The translations under genes were made by a program, and so were the position numbers. The notes beneath the pieces are model-generated. The model searched no databases and had not been told where the DNA came from. It saw nothing but the letters and a program-made list of their open reading frames with translations. A stretch of DNA of 5,011 nt, taken from Actinomycetes bacterium. GTDB lineage: Bacteria; Actinomycetota; Acidimicrobiia; Acidimicrobiales; RAAP-2. How positions within the stretch are numbered: the first letter of the stretch is position 1; every line of letters starts with the position of its first letter. Below are positions 4,161 to 5,011 of the stretch, piece by piece. The DNA lies in assembly GCA_021787255.1 (NCBI GenBank), contig JAJYMD010000307.1, positions 1 to 5,011 on the forward strand, written 5' to 3'.

Positions 4161-5011
4161 TCACAGCACCGCGTTGATGAACTCGCGTGCCCGCGGGTTC
4201 GAGCACTCGTCGAAGAAGCTGCGCGGCCCGGAATCGACGATCACGCCGTCCTCCATGAAGACGTTCAGGTCGCCGATCTCTCGTGCGAAATTCAGCTCGT
4301 GGGTCACGATCACCATCGTCATCCCCGACTCGGCGAGGACCCGCATGACCCCGAGAACCTCCCCCACGAGCTCCGGGTCGAGCGCGGAGGTCGGTTCGTC
4401 GAAGAGCATCACCTTGGGGTCGAGGCTCACCGCTCTGGCGATCGCCACCCGCTGACGTTGGCCACCGGACAACTGGTCCGGGTAGTGACCTGCCCATCGG
4501 AGCAGTCCGACGCTGTCGAGCGCGTCGGCGGCGCGCTCTTCGGCAGCATGGCGGTTCAGCCGCTTGGCCCGGCGCAGCGCGAGCGTCACGTTCTCGAGGG
4601 CGGTCAGGTGCGGGAACAGGTTGAAGTGCTGGAACACCATGCCCACTTGACGGCGGAGCTCGAGCGGTCTTCCCCGCTCGTCCTTCGGGCACGGTGCCGG
4701 TCCGTACTCGATCCCGAGCACGCGCACGGACCCTTCGTCCGGCGGCTCCAAGAGATTGATGGTGCGCAGCAACGTCGATTTGCCCGACCCCGACCGCCCG
4801 AAGATGACGACGTGCTCGCCTGCGCGCACCGTCAAATCGACGCCGTGGAGCACTTCCACCGTGCCGAAGCGCTTCCGAATGCCGCGCAGCTCGACGACGG
4901 AGCCTTCCTTCGGCTCGAACGAAGCGCTGCCCGTCGTCGAGCGCGCGAGCGTCGCCCGGGTGGAGGTGCCGGTCGGCGATGGTGAGGCGCTCGGGGACGG
5001 TGAGACGCTCG
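4161..5011 (-). CDS. ABC transporter ATP-binding protein, polar amino acid (GlnQ/HisP) type, 5' end outside the window
   Basis: The nucleotide-binding subunit that powers the importer. Of 283 codons visible (including the stop), the last 232 give a complete ATPase. Counted from the GTG at 4857-4859, Walker A GRSGSGKST is at 21-29, Q-loop VFQHFNLFPH at 75-84, signature LSGGQRQR at 130-137, Walker B VMLFDEP at 150-156, D-loop SALD at 158-161 and the switch His in VTHE at 187. That GTG is not the start: the frame runs open upstream through VVELRGIRKRFGT, the normal first strand of this family, so the gene must begin further out. Beyond it is a Ser/Pro/Thr-rich stretch (SVSPSPSASPSPTGTSTRAT) with no ATG, GTG or TTG in frame before the window edge. 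Relatives usually start right at the VELR strand, so this is an N-terminal extension or linker to another domain. It heads the visible operon. Confidence 0.93.
   Translation of the reverse strand, partial: SVSPSPSASPSPTGTSTRATLARSTTGSASFEPKEGSVVELRGIRKRFGTVEVLHGVDLTVRAGEHVVIFGRSGSGKSTLLRTINLLEPPDEGSVRVLGIEYGPAPCPKDERGRPLELRRQVGMVFQHFNLFPHLTALENVTLALRRAKRLNRHAAEERAADALDSVGLLRWAGHYPDQLSGGQRQRVAIARAVSLDPKVMLFDEPTSALDPELVGEVLGVMRVLAESGMTMVIVTHELNFAREIGDLNVFMEDGVIVDSGPRSFFDECSNPRAREFINAVL
4975..5010. repeat. 18-bp imperfect tandem repeat encoding an SxSPSP hexapeptide
   Basis: Positions 4975-4992 and 4993-5010 match at 15 of 18 bases and encode SASPSP and SVSPSP on the minus strand, in frame with the ATPase. 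The array reaches the window edge and may continue. The in-frame period and the low-complexity composition point to a flexible linker. Confidence 0.75.

Noticed and set aside
4857..4859. GTG as the start of the ABC ATPase
   Set aside because: It falls after the conserved VVELRGIRKRFGT strand and would remove part of the fold, and the frame is open upstream to the window edge.
3098..4985. Plus-strand open frames opposite the permease and ATPase
   Set aside because: They have no recognisable motifs and lie antisense to genes with complete EAA, Walker and signature motifs.

Overview
The window is high-GC bacterial DNA. It carries six genes on the minus strand that read from position 5011 down to 145, plus a broken gene fragment on the plus strand at the left edge. 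High GC, a probable F420-dependent LLM-class oxidoreductase and the general protein style suggest an actinobacterium, possibly an environmental lineage. That is an inference; nothing here fixes the species.

Layout in transcription order. Positions 5011-4161 hold an ABC ATPase of the polar amino acid uptake type, open at its 5' end and carrying an unusual Ser/Pro/Thr-rich N-terminal extension. Positions 4135-3371 hold a HisM/GlnP-type permease. Positions 3216-2362 hold a family 3 solute-binding protein with a signal peptide. Positions 2258-1791 hold a vicinal-oxygen-chelate (VOC) protein, 1794-934 an LLM-class flavin/F420 oxidoreductase, and 915-145 a short-chain dehydrogenase/reductase (SDR). 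Positions 29 to about 150 on the plus strand encode only the first ~40 residues of an ATP-NAD kinase family protein. This fragment runs into the 3' end of the SDR gene and is a remnant or a rearrangement junction.

How the genes may work together. ATPase, permease and binding protein make a complete importer with a single permease gene, presumably a homodimer. The VOC, LLM and SDR genes are tightly packed (4-nt overlap, then an 18-nt gap) and look translationally coupled. The simplest reading is an uptake-plus-catabolism cassette in which an imported small molecule is processed by three redox or lyase-type enzymes. The substrate cannot be read from the sequence.

The most unusual part is the non-coding DNA around the binding-protein gene. 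Its 154-bp 5' gap holds three different short tandem repeat families (23 bp x2, 7 bp x3-4, 15 bp x3). Its 103-bp 3' gap holds a 14-bp x3 repeat and a perfect 18-bp inverted repeat with a 4-nt loop, and these share the 10-mer GCACGTGGTC. Two of the tandem repeats begin inside a gene and duplicate its stop codon region. No tRNA, rRNA, CRISPR array, insertion sequence or complete mobile element is visible, and no gap without a gene exceeds 300 bp.
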